Under the pieces are notes generated by a model. It was not told the DNA's origin and did not search any database. It saw only the letters and a program-made list of their open reading frames with translations. A DNA stretch of 64,000 nt from Ruegeria sp. HKCCD8929 (GTDB lineage: Bacteria; Pseudomonadota; Alphaproteobacteria; Rhodobacterales; Rhodobacteraceae), in assembly GCF_013031405.1 (NCBI RefSeq), contig NZ_WPZY01000010.1, forward strand, positions 104,786 to 168,785, given 5' to 3'. Shown here piece by piece: positions 27,645-36,588 of this stretch. Position numbers and translations under genes: made by a program. The first letter of the stretch is position 1. Every line of letters starts with the position of its first letter.

Positions 27645-28505
27645 TCAGACCGCCGCCTTGCGGCTTTCGTCCAGATAGATCTCGCGCAAACGTTTCGCGA
27701 CGGGGCCCGGCGTGCCGTCGCCAAGTGTCACCCCGTCGATCTCGACCACCGGCATCACGAAGGCGCTGGCCGAGGTGGTGAACGCCTCATCCGCCTCTTT
27801 CGCCTCGTCGATGGTGAACAGACGCTCTTCGATCTCCATCTGTGCCTCCGCCGCCATCCGCAGCACCGCCTTGCGGGTGATGCCGTGCAGGATATCGGTC
27901 GACAACGGACGGGTGACGATCTTGCCGTTCTTGACGAAATAGGCGTTGTTCGAGGTGCCCTCGGTCACATAACCATCCTCGATCAGCCATGCATCGTCAC
28001 AGCCCGCCGCCTTAGCCATCATCTTGCCCATGGAAGGGTAAAGCAACTGCGTCGTCTTGATGTCGCGACGGCCCCAGCGGATATCCTCGATCGAGATGAT
28101 CCTGTTGCCCTTCGCAGCCGCCGGACTGTCGGCCAGGCCGGGCTTGTTCTGAGTGAAGAGCACGATGGTCGGCTTGGTATCCGCCGAAGGAAACACGAAA
28201 TCCCGATCACCATCGGAGCCGCGCGAGACCTGCAGATAAACCAGCCCCTCTTCGATGCCGTTCAGCTCCACCAGCTTGCGGTGAACCTCCAGCAGCTGCT
28301 CCTTGCTGCACGGCTCGGCCATGTCCAACTCGTCCAGCGAGCGCTTCAGGCGCACCGCGTGGCCCTCGAAGTCAATCAGCTTGCCATCCAGCACACTGGT
28401 CACCTCGTACACCGCATCAGCCATCAGGAACCCACGGTCAAAGATCGAAACCTTGGCCTCGGTCTCAGGCAGATACTCGCCATTCACATACACGGTACGG
28501 GTCAT
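27645..28505 (-). CDS. D-amino-acid transaminase (fold-type IV PLP enzyme)
   Basis: 286 aa. MTRTVYVNGEYLPETEAKVSIFDRGFLMADAVYEV is the conserved N-terminus of D-alanine/D-amino-acid transaminases. The PLP lysine is K150 in GRRDIKTTQLL, and the cofactor-binding Glu lies in VTEGTSNNAYFV. The enzyme moves amino groups between D-amino acids (typically D-Ala or D-Asp) and 2-oxoglutarate, forming D-glutamate. It lies 65 bases downstream of dgcA and dgcN on the same strand, so D-glutamate formed here could be consumed by the two upstream-encoded enzymes. Confidence 0.9.
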   Translation of the reverse strand: MTRTVYVNGEYLPETEAKVSIFDRGFLMADAVYEVTSVLDGKLIDFEGHAVRLKRSLDELDMAEPCSKEQLLEVHRKLVELNGIEEGLVYLQVSRGSDGDRDFVFPSADTKPTIVLFTQNKPGLADSPAAAKGNRIISIEDIRWGRRDIKTTQLLYPSMGKMMAKAAGCDDAWLIEDGYVTEGTSNNAYFVKNGKIVTRPLSTDILHGITRKAVLRMAAEAQMEIEERLFTIDEAKEADEAFTTSASAFVMPVVEIDGVTLGDGTPGPVAKRLREIYLDESRKAAV

Positions 28506-28570
28506 GCGTCTCACAGTCCTTTCCAATTGCGCCCCCTCTCTCCTCAGGGGAGAGGTTCGGGGTAAGGGGC

Positions 28571-29536
28571 TTAACCCCAAAGTGCCGCCTTGGGCGGATG
28601 CACTCCGGCGTCGTCAAAAATCAGCGGCTCATCGCGGTCTTCGGCCAACAGAAGCGGGCCGTCAAGGTCCGTCACCATCGCACCCTGCGCCACCAGCGTC
28701 GCCGGAGCCATGGCGAGCGACGAGCCGACCATGCAGCCCACCATGATGCCATAGCCCTCGGCCAGCGCCGCCTCGCGCAGCTTCAGCGCCTCGGTCAGAC
28801 CGCCGGTCTTGTCGAGCTTGATGTTGACCACATCGTATTTACCCTTGAGCCCCGGCAGACTGGCCCGGTCATGGCAGCTCTCGTCGGCACAAACCGGCAC
28901 CGGGCGCTCCATCCCGATCAGCGCCTCATCGTCCCCGGCAGGCAAGGGCTGTTCGACCAGCGCCACGCCCAACCGCATCAGATGCGGCGCCAGATCGGCA
29001 TACACCTCCGCCGACCAGCCTTCATTGGCATCGATGATGACCTTGGCATCGGGTGCGCCCGCGCGCACTGCTTCCAAGCGCGGCATGTCATCCGGCGTTC
29101 CCAGCTTGATCTTGAGCAGAGGCCGATGCGCATTTTTCGCCGCCTGTTCCCGCATTGCATCGGGCGTATCCAGCGACAGGGTATAGGCGGTGATCTCCGG
29201 CTCTGGCACTGGCAGCCCGGCCAACTCCCACGCGCGCTTGCCCGCCCGCTTGGCCTCCAGATCCCACAGTGCGCAATCCACCGCGTTGCGCGCAGCACCC
29301 GCAGGCAGCAACTCCATCAGCCCCTCGCGGGTGAACTCCGCAGGCAGCCCGGCAATCTCTGCCTCGACCGACTCCAGGGTCTCGTCATAGCGGGCATAAG
29401 GCACACACTCGCCCCAGCCCTGATGCGCCCCGTCCGACACCCGAACCGTCAACACCTTTGCCTCGGTCCGCGACCCGCGCGAGATAGTGAATACCTGCGC
29501 CAGCCGGAACACATCGCGAGAGATCTCAACCTGCAC
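28571..29536 (-). CDS. dgcA: DgcA-like N-acetyl-D-glutamate racemase / dipeptide epimerase (enolase superfamily)
   Basis: 321 aa from a GTG at 29536 with AAGGAG 7-8 bases upstream. Enolase-superfamily muconate-lactonizing-like fold: KxK at K142/K144 (LKIKLG), metal ligands D169 (IIDANEGW), E195 (EQPLP) and D218 (ADES), and the opposing base K240 (NIKLDKTGG). This two-lysine layout is that of racemases/epimerases such as L-Ala-D/L-Glu epimerase. Adjacency to a DUF1611 protein supports the DgcA assignment (racemising N-acetyl-glutamate) over a murein-dipeptide role, but the two cannot be separated by sequence alone. Confidence 0.82.
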   Translation of the reverse strand: MQVEISRDVFRLAQVFTISRGSRTEAKVLTVRVSDGAHQGWGECVPYARYDETLESVEAEIAGLPAEFTREGLMELLPAGAARNAVDCALWDLEAKRAGKRAWELAGLPVPEPEITAYTLSLDTPDAMREQAAKNAHRPLLKIKLGTPDDMPRLEAVRAGAPDAKVIIDANEGWSAEVYADLAPHLMRLGVALVEQPLPAGDDEALIGMERPVPVCADESCHDRASLPGLKGKYDVVNIKLDKTGGLTEALKLREAALAEGYGIMVGCMVGSSLAMAPATLVAQGAMVTDLDGPLLLAEDRDEPLIFDDAGVHPPKAALWG

Positions 29537-29547
29537 GCGCCCGCTCC

Positions 29548-29579
29548 TTCATCTTTTTTCAAATACTCCCGCCGGAGGC
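29548..29579 (-). repeat. short roseobacter-type intergenic repeat
   Basis: On the minus strand the gap between dgcN and dgcA reads GCCTCCGGCGGGAGTATTTG followed by A-rich sequence and AAGATGAAG. I associate this short element with many intergenic sites in Rhodobacterales; a related copy in this window lies at 38,072-38,110. Its 3' part supplies the ribosome-binding site of dgcA. Confidence 0.55.
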
Positions 29580-29610
29580 GCACCACCCCGCCACCGGCGC
29601 CGAGCTTAGA

Positions 29611-30612
29611 TCACATCGCGGCCAGCGCATCCACCAGCTTGTCCGGCCCGAACCGGAACGGGTCGGTCGCGGGCAGGCCCATCTCGGCCTCAGCCTTGGC
29701 CAGATAGGCACTGGCGTCCTCTTCGCTCATGTGCTGAGTGTTCACCGAGATGCCCACCACCTTGCAGTCGGGGTTTGCCACCAACGCCAGACTCAGCGCG
29801 GTGTCACGCAGCGTTTCCAGCGACGGCAACTGATAGGTCGGCAGACCCCGCATATGCTCGCGGGTCGGTTCATGGCTCAGGATCAGCGCGTCCGGCTGGC
29901 CGCCATGGATCAGCGCCATGGTCACGCCCGAGTAAGAGACATGGAACAGCGAGCCCTGACCCTCGATCAGATCCCAATGATCGTCTTCGTTGTCCGGGGT
30001 CAGCCATTCCACCGACCCGGCCATGAAATCGGCGATCACCGCGTCCAGCGGCACACCGTCGCCGGTGATCAGGATGCCGGTCTGGCCGGTGGCGCGGAAG
30101 GTGGATTTCATCCCCCGCTTGCGCATCTCGGCATCCATCGCCAGCGCGGTGTACATCTTGCCCACCGAACAATCAGTGCCCACCGCAAGACACCGTTTGC
30201 CCCTGCGCTTGATGCCGTTGGCAATCGGGTAATCCACCGACGGCACCCGCACATCGTGCAGCGTGCGCCCGGTCGCTTCGGCCACGGCCACCAGATCGGG
30301 TTCGTCGCGCAGCAGGTTGTGTAAACCGCTGGCCAAGTCGAACCCTTCCTCCAGCGCCATCACCAGCACCTTCTTCCATTCCTGGCTGATCACGCCGCCA
30401 CGGTTGGCAACGCCGATCACCAGCGTCTTGGCACCGGCCTCGCGGGCCTCGACCAGATCCATGTCTTTGAGCCCCAGATCGGCCTTGCAACCGTCCATGC
30501 GGAACTGACCCACGGCGTTTTCCGGACGCCAGTCCTTGATGCCCTGGGCCACCTTGGCCGCCAGCTGGTCGGGCGCATCGCCCAAAAACAACAGATACGG
30601 TGTCTCGATCAT
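29611..30612 (-). CDS. dgcN: DgcN-like N-acetyltransferase (DUF1611 family)
   Basis: 333 aa from the ATG at 30612, with AAGGAG upstream; the frame extends further but without support. A P-loop-like motif GTDCSVGK is at residues 145-152, and GQGSLFHVSYSGVT and HEPTREHMRGLPTY lie in the C-terminal half, all typical of DUF1611. In marine bacteria DgcN, a member of this family, acetylates D-glutamate to N-acetyl-D-glutamate, which DgcA then racemises. Gene order dgcN-dgcA-D-amino-acid transaminase on one strand supports this role. It is divergent from mcl1 across 296 bases. Confidence 0.82.
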   Translation of the reverse strand: MIETPYLLFLGDAPDQLAAKVAQGIKDWRPENAVGQFRMDGCKADLGLKDMDLVEAREAGAKTLVIGVANRGGVISQEWKKVLVMALEEGFDLASGLHNLLRDEPDLVAVAEATGRTLHDVRVPSVDYPIANGIKRRGKRCLAVGTDCSVGKMYTALAMDAEMRKRGMKSTFRATGQTGILITGDGVPLDAVIADFMAGSVEWLTPDNEDDHWDLIEGQGSLFHVSYSGVTMALIHGGQPDALILSHEPTREHMRGLPTYQLPSLETLRDTALSLALVANPDCKVVGISVNTQHMSEEDASAYLAKAEAEMGLPATDPFRFGPDKLVDALAAM

Positions 30613-30908
30613 TGCGGTGCACTCCTTTGATTCCGGCGTAAGGTATTGAACGGCCCTGACGAGCGTTTCGCGTTTTTTCCGGCCTCGCGCGGCCCGGACG
30701 GAAGAATTTCGCGCATACCTGTTAGCTCGCGCAAAATCCTTCGAAGTTTTCAAACTGATTAATCTTTAATCGCCTCAAACGGCGCCCATCGCGAAGATGC
30801 TGCGCCGCCAATGCTGCATGTGCACAAAGACGCTTGCGCAGACTCGCGCAATTTAATACCCCATCTCAGGACAAAATCGCAATTTCCTTACCCGCGAGAG
30901 GACCACCC
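30613..30908. promoter_or_regulatory. divergent control region of dgcN and mcl1
   Basis: 296 bases with no gene. TTGCGC (30834-30839) and GCGCAA (30846-30851) form an inverted repeat with a 6-base spacer, 58 bases before the mcl1 ATG. Further GCGCAAAA and GCGCAA elements occur at about 30,710-30,736 and 30,846. These look like operator half-sites; the binding protein is unknown. The mcl1 RBS GAGAGGA is about 7 bases from the start. Confidence 0.45.
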
Positions 30909-31871
30909 ATGAGTTTCCGCACCCAGCCCGCTGCCCCCGCGCGCCCCAACCGCTGCCAGCTGTTCGGCCCCGGCTCGAACACCAAGCTGTTCCCGAAAAT
31001 GGCGGCCTCGGCGGCGGATGTGATCAATCTCGATCTCGAAGACTCGGTGGCACCCAGCGACAAGGACGTGGCCCGCGCCAATGTGATCGAGGCGCTGAAT
31101 ACCGTCGATTGGGGCAACAAATACATGTCGGTGCGGATCAACGGGCTGGATACGCCCTATTGGTACCGCGACGTGGTGGATGTGCTGGAACAGGCGGGCG
31201 ACCGGCTGGACCAGATCATGATCCCAAAGGTGGGCTGCGCGGCGGATGTCTATGCCGTGGACGCGCTGGTCACCGCCATCGAGCGCGCCAAGGGCCGGAC
31301 CAAGCCGGTCAGTTTCGAGGTGATCATCGAATCCGCAGCCGGCATCGCCCATGTCGAGGAAATCGCCGCATCGTCCCCGCGCATGCAGGCGATGAGCCTG
31401 GGCGCGGCGGACTTCGCCGCCTCGATGGGGATGCAGACCACCGGCATCGGCGGCACGCAGGAAAACTACTATATGCTGCGCGAGGGCGAAAAGCACTGGT
31501 CGGACCCCTGGCACTGGGCGCAGGCCACCATCGTCGCCGCCTGCCGCACCCACGGTGTGCTGCCAGTGGACGGGCCGTTTGGCGACTTCTCGGATGACGA
31601 AGGCTATATCGCGCAGGCCAAACGTTCGGCCACGTTGGGCATGGTGGGCAAATGGGCGATCCATCCCAAACAGATCGCGCTGGCCAATCAAGTCTTTACT
31701 CCGTCGGATGAAGCCGTAGGCGAGGCGCGCGAAATTCTGGCCGCAATGGAGCAGGCCAAGGCCAACGGCGAAGGCGCGACGGTTTATAAGGGCCGTCTGG
31801 TCGACATCGCCTCGATCAAGCAGGCCGAAGTGATCGTGGCACAGGCCGAGTTGATCGCCGCGAACGGCTGA
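30909..31871 (+). CDS. mcl1: L-malyl-CoA/beta-methylmalyl-CoA lyase
   Basis: 320 aa, near-identical in length to the characterised enzyme of Rhodobacter. Starting MSFRTQPAAPARPNRCQLFGPGSN, it belongs to the HpcH/HpaI-CitE superfamily, with INLDLEDSVAP (metal-binding Glu/Asp), EVIIESAAGI and MSLGAADFAASMGMQT. It cleaves beta-methylmalyl-CoA to glyoxylate and propionyl-CoA, and L-malyl-CoA to acetyl-CoA and glyoxylate, in the ethylmalonyl-CoA pathway of acetate assimilation. The rest of that pathway is not in the window. A strong terminator follows. Confidence 0.95.
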   Translation: MSFRTQPAAPARPNRCQLFGPGSNTKLFPKMAASAADVINLDLEDSVAPSDKDVARANVIEALNTVDWGNKYMSVRINGLDTPYWYRDVVDVLEQAGDRLDQIMIPKVGCAADVYAVDALVTAIERAKGRTKPVSFEVIIESAAGIAHVEEIAASSPRMQAMSLGAADFAASMGMQTTGIGGTQENYYMLREGEKHWSDPWHWAQATIVAACRTHGVLPVDGPFGDFSDDEGYIAQAKRSATLGMVGKWAIHPKQIALANQVFTPSDEAVGEAREILAAMEQAKANGEGATVYKGRLVDIASIKQAEVIVAQAELIAANG

Positions 31872-31890
31872 TGCCGTTTGGCAAATCCGG

Positions 31891-31925
31891 AAGAAGGGCG
31901 CCCAAGGGGCGCCCTTCTTCTTTTT
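31891..31925 (+). terminator. mcl1 terminator
   Basis: AAGAAGGGCG (31891-31900) pairs perfectly with CGCCCTTCTT (31910-31919) and is followed by CTTTTT. Confidence 0.88.
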
Positions 31926-31962
31926 GGCGGTAAAGCAGTCGTCAGACAGGAAAGTGTCGGGT

Positions 31963-32547
31963 TCAGCGCCCGAAGGCCCCGTTTGGCACCCATTTCATCT
32001 TTTCCCCCTGCTTGCCCCATTTCATCATCAGGCAAGAGGTGCCGTATTTCTGGTAATAGAGGATGCTCAGGTCGTACCAGCCGGCCTTTGGAACCTCGAC
32101 CGTCACCCGCTGATTGGCCTCGCAGGGCTGGCGCCCACGCACGAACCCGATCTGCTGCCCCGACACCCGCGCGTCGATCCCGTCATTTGACCAGGTCTCG
32201 AGCTCATACACGCCCGGCGCATCGAAGCGGATATAGCCGCGGATGTCCGCCGCCACGTTGTAATGCTGCTTGTAGGTCATCACCGGATCGCCCTTGTCGG
32301 TGTCCCGGTAGTCCAGCCCCTTCAATGGCTGCCCCGGCTCGGCCTCTTTCTGCAGAAGCTTCCGAGCCATCTTAAGATTGTTGATCGCTGCGGGTGGCCG
32401 TCCGCCCCAGGCGTATTTCACCGACAGACCCGGTTTTACACTGGAGGGCTGTGGACTGGCGGGTTTCAGCTTCAATGTCTGGGCCATGCCAGCCGAGGCC
32501 AGCATCAGCCCCAGCGCGGTAACCGCTCCGGTCAAAATGGATTTCAT
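31963..32547 (-). CDS. secreted protein with PA14-like domain
   Basis: 194 aa with a signal peptide (MKSILTGAVTALGLMLASAGMAQ). From about residue 95 the sequence IRGYIRFDAPGVYELETWSNDGIDARVSGQQIG followed by VEVPKAGWYDLSILYYQKYGTSCLMMKW has the strand pattern of a PA14 beta-barrel, which usually binds glycans. Two Cys are near the end. The N-terminal 70 residues are Pro-rich and not recognised. It is a periplasmic or exported protein of unknown role, convergent with mcl1. Confidence 0.65.
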   Translation of the reverse strand: MKSILTGAVTALGLMLASAGMAQTLKLKPASPQPSSVKPGLSVKYAWGGRPPAAINNLKMARKLLQKEAEPGQPLKGLDYRDTDKGDPVMTYKQHYNVAADIRGYIRFDAPGVYELETWSNDGIDARVSGQQIGFVRGRQPCEANQRVTVEVPKAGWYDLSILYYQKYGTSCLMMKWGKQGEKMKWVPNGAFGR

Positions 32548-32668
32548 ACGTTTCTCCCTGTTGGTCGCATCGCTGCCGGTCTGATGCCGGTCTTGTGCAA
32601 CGAAATCGTGATGAGCCTAGGCTTCAAATTTTTGTGCGGCAAGCCCGGCGCGGATCACAATTACCCCA

Positions 32669-33121
32669 TCAGGCCCGCATATCCTTGGGCGAGCCCATGA
32701 CCACATAAGAGGTGATCGAGGTCACATGGGGCAGCGTGCCCAGCACCTCGGTGTGGAAGGTTTTGTACGACGGCAGGTCGGCGCATTCGACGCGCAGCAG
32801 GTATTCGATGGTGCCTGTGATGTTGTGGCACTCGACCACTTCCGGCGCCTGTTGCAATGCACGCTCGAACCCCTCCTGCGCCGCCTTGGTGTGCTCCCCC
32901 AGCCCAACGCCGATATAGGCCACGAACCCCACCCCCATCGCCGCCGGGTTCAGCACCGCGCGATAGCCCGCGATAACGCCTGCGCGCTCCAGCTCCTGCA
33001 CCCGGCGCAGGCAGGCCGAGGGCGACAGACCAACACGGTCGGCCAGTTCCAGATTGCTGACCCGCCCATCGCGGGTGAGCTCACGCAATATCCGGTGGTT
33101 TATCTCATCCATCTTCGCCAT
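32669..33121 (-). CDS. Lrp/AsnC family regulator
   Basis: 150 aa from the ATG at 33121 (an ATG at 33112 is equally in frame). The helix-turn-helix is MDEINHRILRELTRDGRVSNLELADRVGLSPSACLRRVQELE and the RAM domain follows (GVGFVAYIGVGLGEHTK, GTIEYLLRVECAD). It is divergent from a LysE-type exporter with 73 bases between, the classic LysE/LysG-like or Lrp/exporter pairing, so it probably senses an amino acid and controls its export. Confidence 0.9.
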   Translation of the reverse strand: MAKMDEINHRILRELTRDGRVSNLELADRVGLSPSACLRRVQELERAGVIAGYRAVLNPAAMGVGFVAYIGVGLGEHTKAAQEGFERALQQAPEVVECHNITGTIEYLLRVECADLPSYKTFHTEVLGTLPHVTSITSYVVMGSPKDMRA

Positions 33122-33194
33122 TTGTTGCGCAAACTGCCGCATCGCGCACCAGAACGCAATTTCATTTGGGCCATTTGCGCCGATTCTCTGCGCC
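33122..33194. promoter_or_regulatory. control region of the Lrp gene and the LysE exporter
   Basis: The 8-base palindrome TTGCGCAA at 33125-33132 is followed by a GCGCAC element and an ACGCAATTT element. The layout suggests Lrp binding sites overlapping both promoters. Confidence 0.45.
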
Positions 33195-33791
33195 ATGACC
33201 CATGACCTGCTCCTCGCACTGGTGACCTTTGCCTTTGTCTCATCGATCACGCCGGGGCCCAACAACCTGATGCTGATGGCCTCGGGCGCCAATTTCGGCT
33301 TTCGCCGCACCATTCCGCACATGCTAGGGATCGGGTTGGGCTTCACCTTCATGGTGCTGATGGTGGGCGCCGGGCTAGTGCAGGTTTTCGACGCCTATCC
33401 GGTGAGTTACACGGTGCTCAAGGCGGCCTCGGTGGCCTACCTGCTCTATCTGGCGTGGAAAATCGCCAACGCCGCGCCGATCCGGGAACATGAGGCCGAG
33501 GGGCGGCCCATGAATTTCCTGCAGGCGGCCGCATTCCAATGGGTGAACCCCAAGGCCTGGGCGATGGCGCTGACCGCCACCACCGCCTATGCCCCCACCC
33601 AGTCGCTAAGCGCCATTCTGGTCGTAGCGGCGGTGTTTGGCGCGATCAACCTGCCCTCGGTCAGCACCTGGACCGTGCTGGGGCAGCAGATGGCGCGGTT
33701 CCTGACGAATCCGCGTCGGCTAACAATGTTCAACTGGACCATGGCGGCGCTGCTTGTGGCCTCGCTCTATCCGGTGCTCTGGCCTGCCTGA
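33195..33791 (+). CDS. LysE family amino-acid exporter
   Basis: 198 aa, six membrane segments. SSITPGPNNLMLMASGANFGFRRTIPHMLGI is the LysE/RhtB signature at the N-terminus, and FQWVNPKAWAMAL is the conserved middle motif. Members export amino acids or their analogues. The ATG at 33195 gives the usual length of about 200 aa. It abuts the convergent AraC gene with no spacer. Confidence 0.9.
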   Translation: MTHDLLLALVTFAFVSSITPGPNNLMLMASGANFGFRRTIPHMLGIGLGFTFMVLMVGAGLVQVFDAYPVSYTVLKAASVAYLLYLAWKIANAAPIREHEAEGRPMNFLQAAAFQWVNPKAWAMALTATTAYAPTQSLSAILVVAAVFGAINLPSVSTWTVLGQQMARFLTNPRRLTMFNWTMAALLVASLYPVLWPA

Positions 33792-34625
33792 CTATTTGAG
33801 CGGCAAGCAGATCTCGGTCAGCAGATCCTCAGGCGCTGTTTCACGCGGATTGTTGAGATAGACCTCGTAGCAGGGCACGTCCGCCGGTTCCTCGCCCGAT
33901 TGCGGCAGCCAGTTGCCGAAGAGTGATTGATAGGCGCCGTGAATACCAGAATACGGCCCCTTGTAGGTCAGCACGGCAGTCTTGCCGCCGGGAATCTGCC
34001 GTTCCTCCAACCCCTCGGGCACATCTTCGCCGCGATACTCGCCCCCGGCAAAACTGCGCAGATCGGGCTCGGGCACGTCCTCGGGACTGTCGAAATAGAT
34101 GGCCAGCATCGGCCCCATCTGCTGCCAGAGCTGGCGGGTTTCGCAGATGGCGCCGAACGCCTCAAAACTCTTGCCGATCTCCATATAGGCGCCCTTGTGG
34201 GCCAGACCGACGATGCGACGGGCGGGTTCGGTGCGGGTGGTGACGGGATGCATGGGGTATCCTCCGGTTTTGAACTCTGGGTAAGGTGGCAACAGTCGGC
34301 CCGCCTTGCGAAAGGCGGCGGGGCTGGCGCCATAGGCCTCGGCAAAGGCCCGCGTGAAAGAGCTGAGATTGGAATAGCCCGCGTCAGACGCCACTTTCGC
34401 CAGCGGCTTGTCGCCTTTTACCAGCCAGTTGGCGGCCCGGTGCAGCCTGATCCGCCGGACCGCCTGCGCACAGGTCTCGCCAGTCACGGCCCGGAATACC
34501 CGGTGCCAGTGGAACCGGGACATCGCGGCGACATCGGCCAGCGCATCCAGCGACAGATCGCCTGCGGGATTGTCGTGAATGTGGTTGAGAACCCGCAGGA
34601 CGCGGTCTTCGTAGCTGGCTGTCAT
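33792..34625 (-). CDS. AraC family regulator with GyrI-like effector domain
   Basis: 277 aa. The double helix-turn-helix DNA-binding domain is N-terminal (LSLDALADVAAMSRFHWHRVFRAVTGET and LAKVASDAGYSNLSSFTRAFAEAYGASPAAFRK). Residues about 120-277 form a GyrI/SOUL-like ligand-binding domain (RRIVGLAHKGAYMEIGKSFEAF, GKTAVLTYKGPYSGIHGAYQSLFGNWLPQS). This Rob/SoxS-like plus GyrI order is found in multidrug-responsive activators. The ATG at 34625 has GGAG about 9 bases upstream. Confidence 0.9.
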   Translation of the reverse strand: MTASYEDRVLRVLNHIHDNPAGDLSLDALADVAAMSRFHWHRVFRAVTGETCAQAVRRIRLHRAANWLVKGDKPLAKVASDAGYSNLSSFTRAFAEAYGASPAAFRKAGRLLPPYPEFKTGGYPMHPVTTRTEPARRIVGLAHKGAYMEIGKSFEAFGAICETRQLWQQMGPMLAIYFDSPEDVPEPDLRSFAGGEYRGEDVPEGLEERQIPGGKTAVLTYKGPYSGIHGAYQSLFGNWLPQSGEEPADVPCYEVYLNNPRETAPEDLLTEICLPLK

Positions 34626-34789
34626 TGCTGGTGCTCCATCCTTGCCCTTTCGCCCCACCCGGATCGCACATCCGGTCTTTGCAAATCTTGCGGTTTTGCC
34701 CCTACCTGCGTCGCGCACCCCTGTTAGACTGGACCGTGACAGCACCAAACCCGTCTCATTCTGGACTGGGAGACCATTGGAGGACAGCC

Positions 34790-35482
34790 ATGAAAAAGAT
34801 CGCCCGCAAACTCCGCCGTACCCTCGCCGCCACCGGGCTTGCGCTAGCCTGCGCGGCCCCGGTTCTGGGCGAGGATCTGCCGGTGCAGACCCAGGACATG
34901 CTGAACACCCGGGTGAGCGAACACAGCCCTACCAAAGAAAGCTACATCAAGGACCGCCCGATTCTGGGCTGGCACCTGACCAGCGACCGGTTCGAGGATA
35001 TCCCCGACGCCATCCGCGCCGCGTTGGGGAGCGTGGATGCCACCGGTTACGATCAGGCCTATCTGACCGCCAACAAGGGCTCAATCATCGCCTTGCAGAT
35101 GCAGAAGGACGGGACCGATTTCTACATCATCGGCAAGGATACGTTCGACAATAAGTACGAACTGGTTCCGCTGGCCGATGTGGCCGAGAAAAACACGCGC
35201 CTGATCGAACGGCTGGACATGGCGCCCGAGGTCAAGGCCATGTTCGACTCCGGTGCCGAGGGGCTGGTGGGCGCGCTCAAGACCACTCCGGTCGAAATGA
35301 TCCGCGCCAGCGCGCTGGGCTATCCACAATCCGACGCGCTGACCATCCAGGCGCCCTGGGGCGAGCAGACCAAGCCTGCCGGGCAGGACGCCTTCCTGGT
35401 CTGGGACGACGGCGAGAGCCAGTATTACATGGTCAACCAAGGCGACGATGGAAACCCCGCCAGTTACGTGCCTTCCAAATAA
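34790..35482 (+). CDS. secreted protein of unknown function
   Basis: 230 aa with a signal peptide (KLRRTLAATGLALACAAPVLG) and GGAGGAC before the ATG. The mature protein contains RPILGWHLTSDRFEDIPDAIRAALGSV, TDFYIIGKDTFDNKYELVPL and a C-terminal WDDGESQYYMVNQGDDGNPASYV. No cysteines or catalytic motif stand out in the mature part. I do not recognise the family. It lies between the AraC regulator (divergent) and accA (same strand, 106-base gap) and is probably transcribed on its own. Confidence 0.7.
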   Translation: MKKIARKLRRTLAATGLALACAAPVLGEDLPVQTQDMLNTRVSEHSPTKESYIKDRPILGWHLTSDRFEDIPDAIRAALGSVDATGYDQAYLTANKGSIIALQMQKDGTDFYIIGKDTFDNKYELVPLADVAEKNTRLIERLDMAPEVKAMFDSGAEGLVGALKTTPVEMIRASALGYPQSDALTIQAPWGEQTKPAGQDAFLVWDDGESQYYMVNQGDDGNPASYVPSK

Positions 35483-35588
35483 GGTGAATCGGGACCCGCA
35501 TCGGATGACCCCCGCCAGCGGGGCCGCGATGTTGCATTCCGGGGGCGAGAACGTCATATAGCGTGAAATTCCGCTCACGTGAGGCGCC

Positions 35589-36551
35589 ATGACCCAGTAT
35601 CTGGATTTCGAAAAACCGCTGGCCGAGATCGAAGGCAAGGCGGAGGAGTTGCGGGCACTGGCCCGGGCCAATGAAGAGATGGATGTGGCCGACGAGGCCG
35701 CGGCGCTGGATGCCAAAGCGGCCTCGCTGCTGGAAGAGCTTTATAAAGACCTGACGCCTTGGCGGAAATGCCAGGTGGCGCGGCATCCCGAGCGGCCCCA
35801 TTGCAAGGATTACATTGAGGCTCTGTTCTCGGAATACACGCCGTTGGCGGGCGACCGGAACTTTGCCGACGATCTTGCAGTGATGGGCGGTCTGGCGCGG
35901 TTCAACGATCAGCCGGTGATGGTGATTGGGCACGAAAAGGGCTCGGACACCAAATCGCGGATCGAGCGGAATTTCGGCATGGCCCGGCCCGAAGGCTATC
36001 GCAAAGCTGTGCGCCTGATGGAGATGGCAGGACGGTTCGGCCTACCGGTAATCACCCTGATCGATACTGCCGGCGCCTATCCCGGCAAGGGCGCCGAAGA
36101 GCGCGGCCAGTCCGAGGCCATCGCCCGTTCGACCGAGATGTGCCTGAAGATCGGCGTGCCGCTGGTGTCGGTGATCATCGGCGAGGGTGGCTCTGGCGGG
36201 GCTGTGGCGTTCGCGACCGCCAACCGCGTGGCGATGCTGGAGCATTCGGTTTATTCGGTGATCTCGCCCGAGGGCTGCGCCTCGATCCTGTGGAAGGATG
36301 CCGAGAAGATGCGCGAGGCCGCCGAGGCGCTGCGCCTGACTGCGCAGGATCTGCAAAAACTGGGGGTGATCGACCGGATAATTCCTGAGCCGAAGGGCGG
36401 CGCCCATCGCGACCGGATCGCGACGATCGACTCGGTTCGAAAGGCCATTGCTGCAATGTTGGGCCAGCTTGAGGGCAAGGACGGCGCCGCACTAGTCAAA
36501 GACCGTCGGCAGAAATTCCTTGATATCGGGTCCAAGGGGCTGGCGGCCTGA
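35589..36551 (+). CDS. accA: acetyl-CoA carboxylase carboxyltransferase subunit alpha
   Basis: 320 aa, starting [22 protein letters not shown], the conserved AccA N-terminus. The carboxyltransferase core is [37 protein letters not shown] (residues about 155-190), followed by [22 protein letters not shown] and [16 protein letters not shown]. With AccD it transfers the carboxyl group from biotin to acetyl-CoA in fatty-acid synthesis. Length is standard. accD is not in the window. Confidence 0.97.
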   Translation: MTQYLDFEKPLAEIEGKAEELRALARANEEMDVADEAAALDAKAASLLEELYKDLTPWRKCQVARHPERPHCKDYIEALFSEYTPLAGDRNFADDLAVMGGLARFNDQPVMVIGHEKGSDTKSRIERNFGMARPEGYRKAVRLMEMAGRFGLPVITLIDTAGAYPGKGAEERGQSEAIARSTEMCLKIGVPLVSVIIGEGGSGGAVAFATANRVAMLEHSVYSVISPEGCASILWKDAEKMREAAEALRLTAQDLQKLGVIDRIIPEPKGGAHRDRIATIDSVRKAIAAMLGQLEGKDGAALVKDRRQKFLDIGSKGLAA

Positions 36552-36588
36552 TCAGGGCTACTCTGCACCGGCATCGAGACCAGGGACC

